A stretch of DNA of 64,000 nucleotides from Thiosulfatihalobacter marinus. GTDB lineage: Bacteria > Pseudomonadota > Alphaproteobacteria > Rhodobacterales > Rhodobacteraceae. The position numbers and the translations under genes are program-made. The notes beneath the pieces are model-generated. The model saw only the letters and a list, made by a program, of their open reading frames with translations, was not told where the DNA came from and ran no database searches. How positions within the stretch are numbered: the stretch's first letter is position 1; every line of letters begins with the position of its first letter. The DNA is taken from NCBI RefSeq assembly GCF_016019955.1, contig NZ_JAECRZ010000006.1:186001-250000 (forward strand). Direction: 5' to 3'. This document shows positions 63,070 to 64,000 of the stretch, piece by piece.

Positions 63070-63939
63070 ATGACGGTTTTCAATCTGGGTTCGATCAATA
63101 TCGACAATGTGTATCGGGTCCCGCATCTTCCATCCCCCGGTGAGACACTGGCGGCAACAGGCTATGAGCGCGGATTGGGGGGGAAGGGCGCGAACATGTC
63201 GGTAGCAGCAGCCCGCGCCGGAGCGCGCACCATACACATAGGCGCGGTGGGCGCAGACGGTGGCTGGGCCTGCGAACAGATGCGGGACGCCGGCGTTGAT
63301 ATTCGCCATATCGCGAGGCTGACGCACACACTCACAGGTCACGCCATAATCAATGTGGATCGGAAGGGTGAAAATGCCATCGTCCTGGTGCCTGGTGCCA
63401 ACCGCGAAATCCCAGAAAATGCGCTGGTTGCCGCGCTTGCCGAAGCAAAACCAGGGGACACATTGCTGCTTCAGAACGAAACCATCCTTCAGACGCGTGC
63501 CGTTGAAATTGCGCGCGACCATGGGCTGTTTACGGCATTCGCAGCTGCACCGTTTGAAATTGAGGCGACAAACGTTTTGTTGCCCTGGCTTGATTTTCTG
63601 ATCCTGAACGAGATCGAGGCGCATCAACTGACCAGATCCACGGGAAAGACCCTTGCCGAGTTGGATGTGGATCATGTGATCGTCACGTTGGGCGCTAAAG
63701 GCGCGCGCTGGTTTCACGGCGGGCAGGTACAGGAGTTCCCGGCATTGCCCGTTACACCTGTGGACACGACGGGGGCAGGGGATACGTTCACCGGATATGT
63801 GCTCGCGGCGCGGGACCAGGGCCTGCCCATGGGAAAGGCTATTGATTTGGCCGGGCGCGCCGCAGCATTGGCGGTTACGCGGCATGGAGCAGTCAACGCA
63901 ATCCCCGCGTTAAAGGAAGTGCGCGAGGCCCAGTTTTGA
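63070..63939 (+). CDS. PfkB family sugar kinase (ribokinase-like)
   Basis: The 289-residue protein has the PfkB N-terminal pattern NLGSINIDNVYRVPHLPSPGET followed by GGKGANMSVAAARAG. The C-terminal signature DTTGAGDTFTGYVLAA carries the catalytic aspartate. LILNEIEAHQL and VIVTLGAKGARWF also fit ribokinase. The substrate is probably ribose or a similar sugar, but no ribose transporter is seen next to it. An AAGGGG site precedes the ATG. The last 61 bases of the window hold no further recognisable gene. Confidence 0.9.
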   Translation: MTVFNLGSINIDNVYRVPHLPSPGETLAATGYERGLGGKGANMSVAAARAGARTIHIGAVGADGGWACEQMRDAGVDIRHIARLTHTLTGHAIINVDRKGENAIVLVPGANREIPENALVAALAEAKPGDTLLLQNETILQTRAVEIARDHGLFTAFAAAPFEIEATNVLLPWLDFLILNEIEAHQLTRSTGKTLAELDVDHVIVTLGAKGARWFHGGQVQEFPALPVTPVDTTGAGDTFTGYVLAARDQGLPMGKAIDLAGRAAALAVTRHGAVNAIPALKEVREAQF

Positions 63940-64000
63940 CCCTTCAAAAAGGAAAAGCTGCCAAAGATCTTCGTTCGGATGTGTTTCACGGACAAACGAA

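Noticed and set aside
63975-63992. TGTTTCACGGACAAACG near the end of the window as a third parS
   Set aside because: Only the left half matches parS; the right half lacks the GTGAAACA arm.

Overview
The window looks like a chromosomal segment of a denitrifying alphaproteobacterium of the family Rhodobacteraceae (Roseobacter group). The evidence is high GC, the gene order addA-trxA-hslVU ... mltA-timA-fxsA-secB-dnaQ-coaE-aroE-maf, and maf facing hemJ-rho-mnmE-mnmG-rsmG-parA-parB. The species cannot be named from the sequence.

Layout. (1) 1-5.6 kb: core genes (3' end of addA, trxA, an unassigned capsule-type protein, hslV, hslU), then an MFS transporter. (2) 7.0-41.6 kb: an uninterrupted denitrification block of about 34.6 kb that covers nitrate to N2. 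It contains periplasmic nitrate reductase (napFDABC), 5-aminolevulinate synthase (hemA), a Crp/Fnr-type regulator without Fe-S cysteines (Nnr/Dnr type), NO reductase (norCBQDEF), nnrS, cytochrome cd1 nitrite reductase nirS, a multiheme NapC-like fusion protein, a cupredoxin, the heme d1 pathway (nirE-C-F-DL-G-H-J-N), a small membrane protein, and nitrous oxide reductase (nos(C)RZDFYLX). (3) 41.7-47.9 kb: core genes on the minus strand. (4) 47.9-48.3 kb: a non-coding segment with a perfect DnaA box, a near-match box and an AT-rich palindrome, interpreted as the replication origin. (5) 48.3-55.7 kb: plus-strand hemJ, rho, mnmE, mnmG, rsmG, parA, parB, with two parS sites. (6) 55.7-63.9 kb: DUF454, hemW, rdgB, rph, hrcA, grpE, mutS and a ribokinase-like gene.

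How it works together. HemA makes 5-aminolevulinate, the precursor of uroporphyrinogen III. NirE diverts uroporphyrinogen III to heme d1, and NirDL/G/H, J, F and N complete that cofactor for NirS. NapC, the NapC-like fusion and the cupredoxin are candidate electron carriers. Seven FNR/NNR-like 14-bp palindromes sit before nap, hemA/regulator, nor, nnrS/nirS, nirE and nos. This suggests one NO/oxygen-responsive regulon, probably run by the regulator encoded inside the block.

Items most worth a second look: the six-heme-motif NapC/ethylbenzene-dehydrogenase-type fusion with a CX3CH site; a NosC-position gene translationally coupled to nosR; a 50-codon basic ORF between napA and napB; a long imperfect hairpin downstream of nirS; the origin and parS sites; and the position of the denitrification block beside the origin. 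No tRNA, rRNA, CRISPR array or insertion sequence was recognised.
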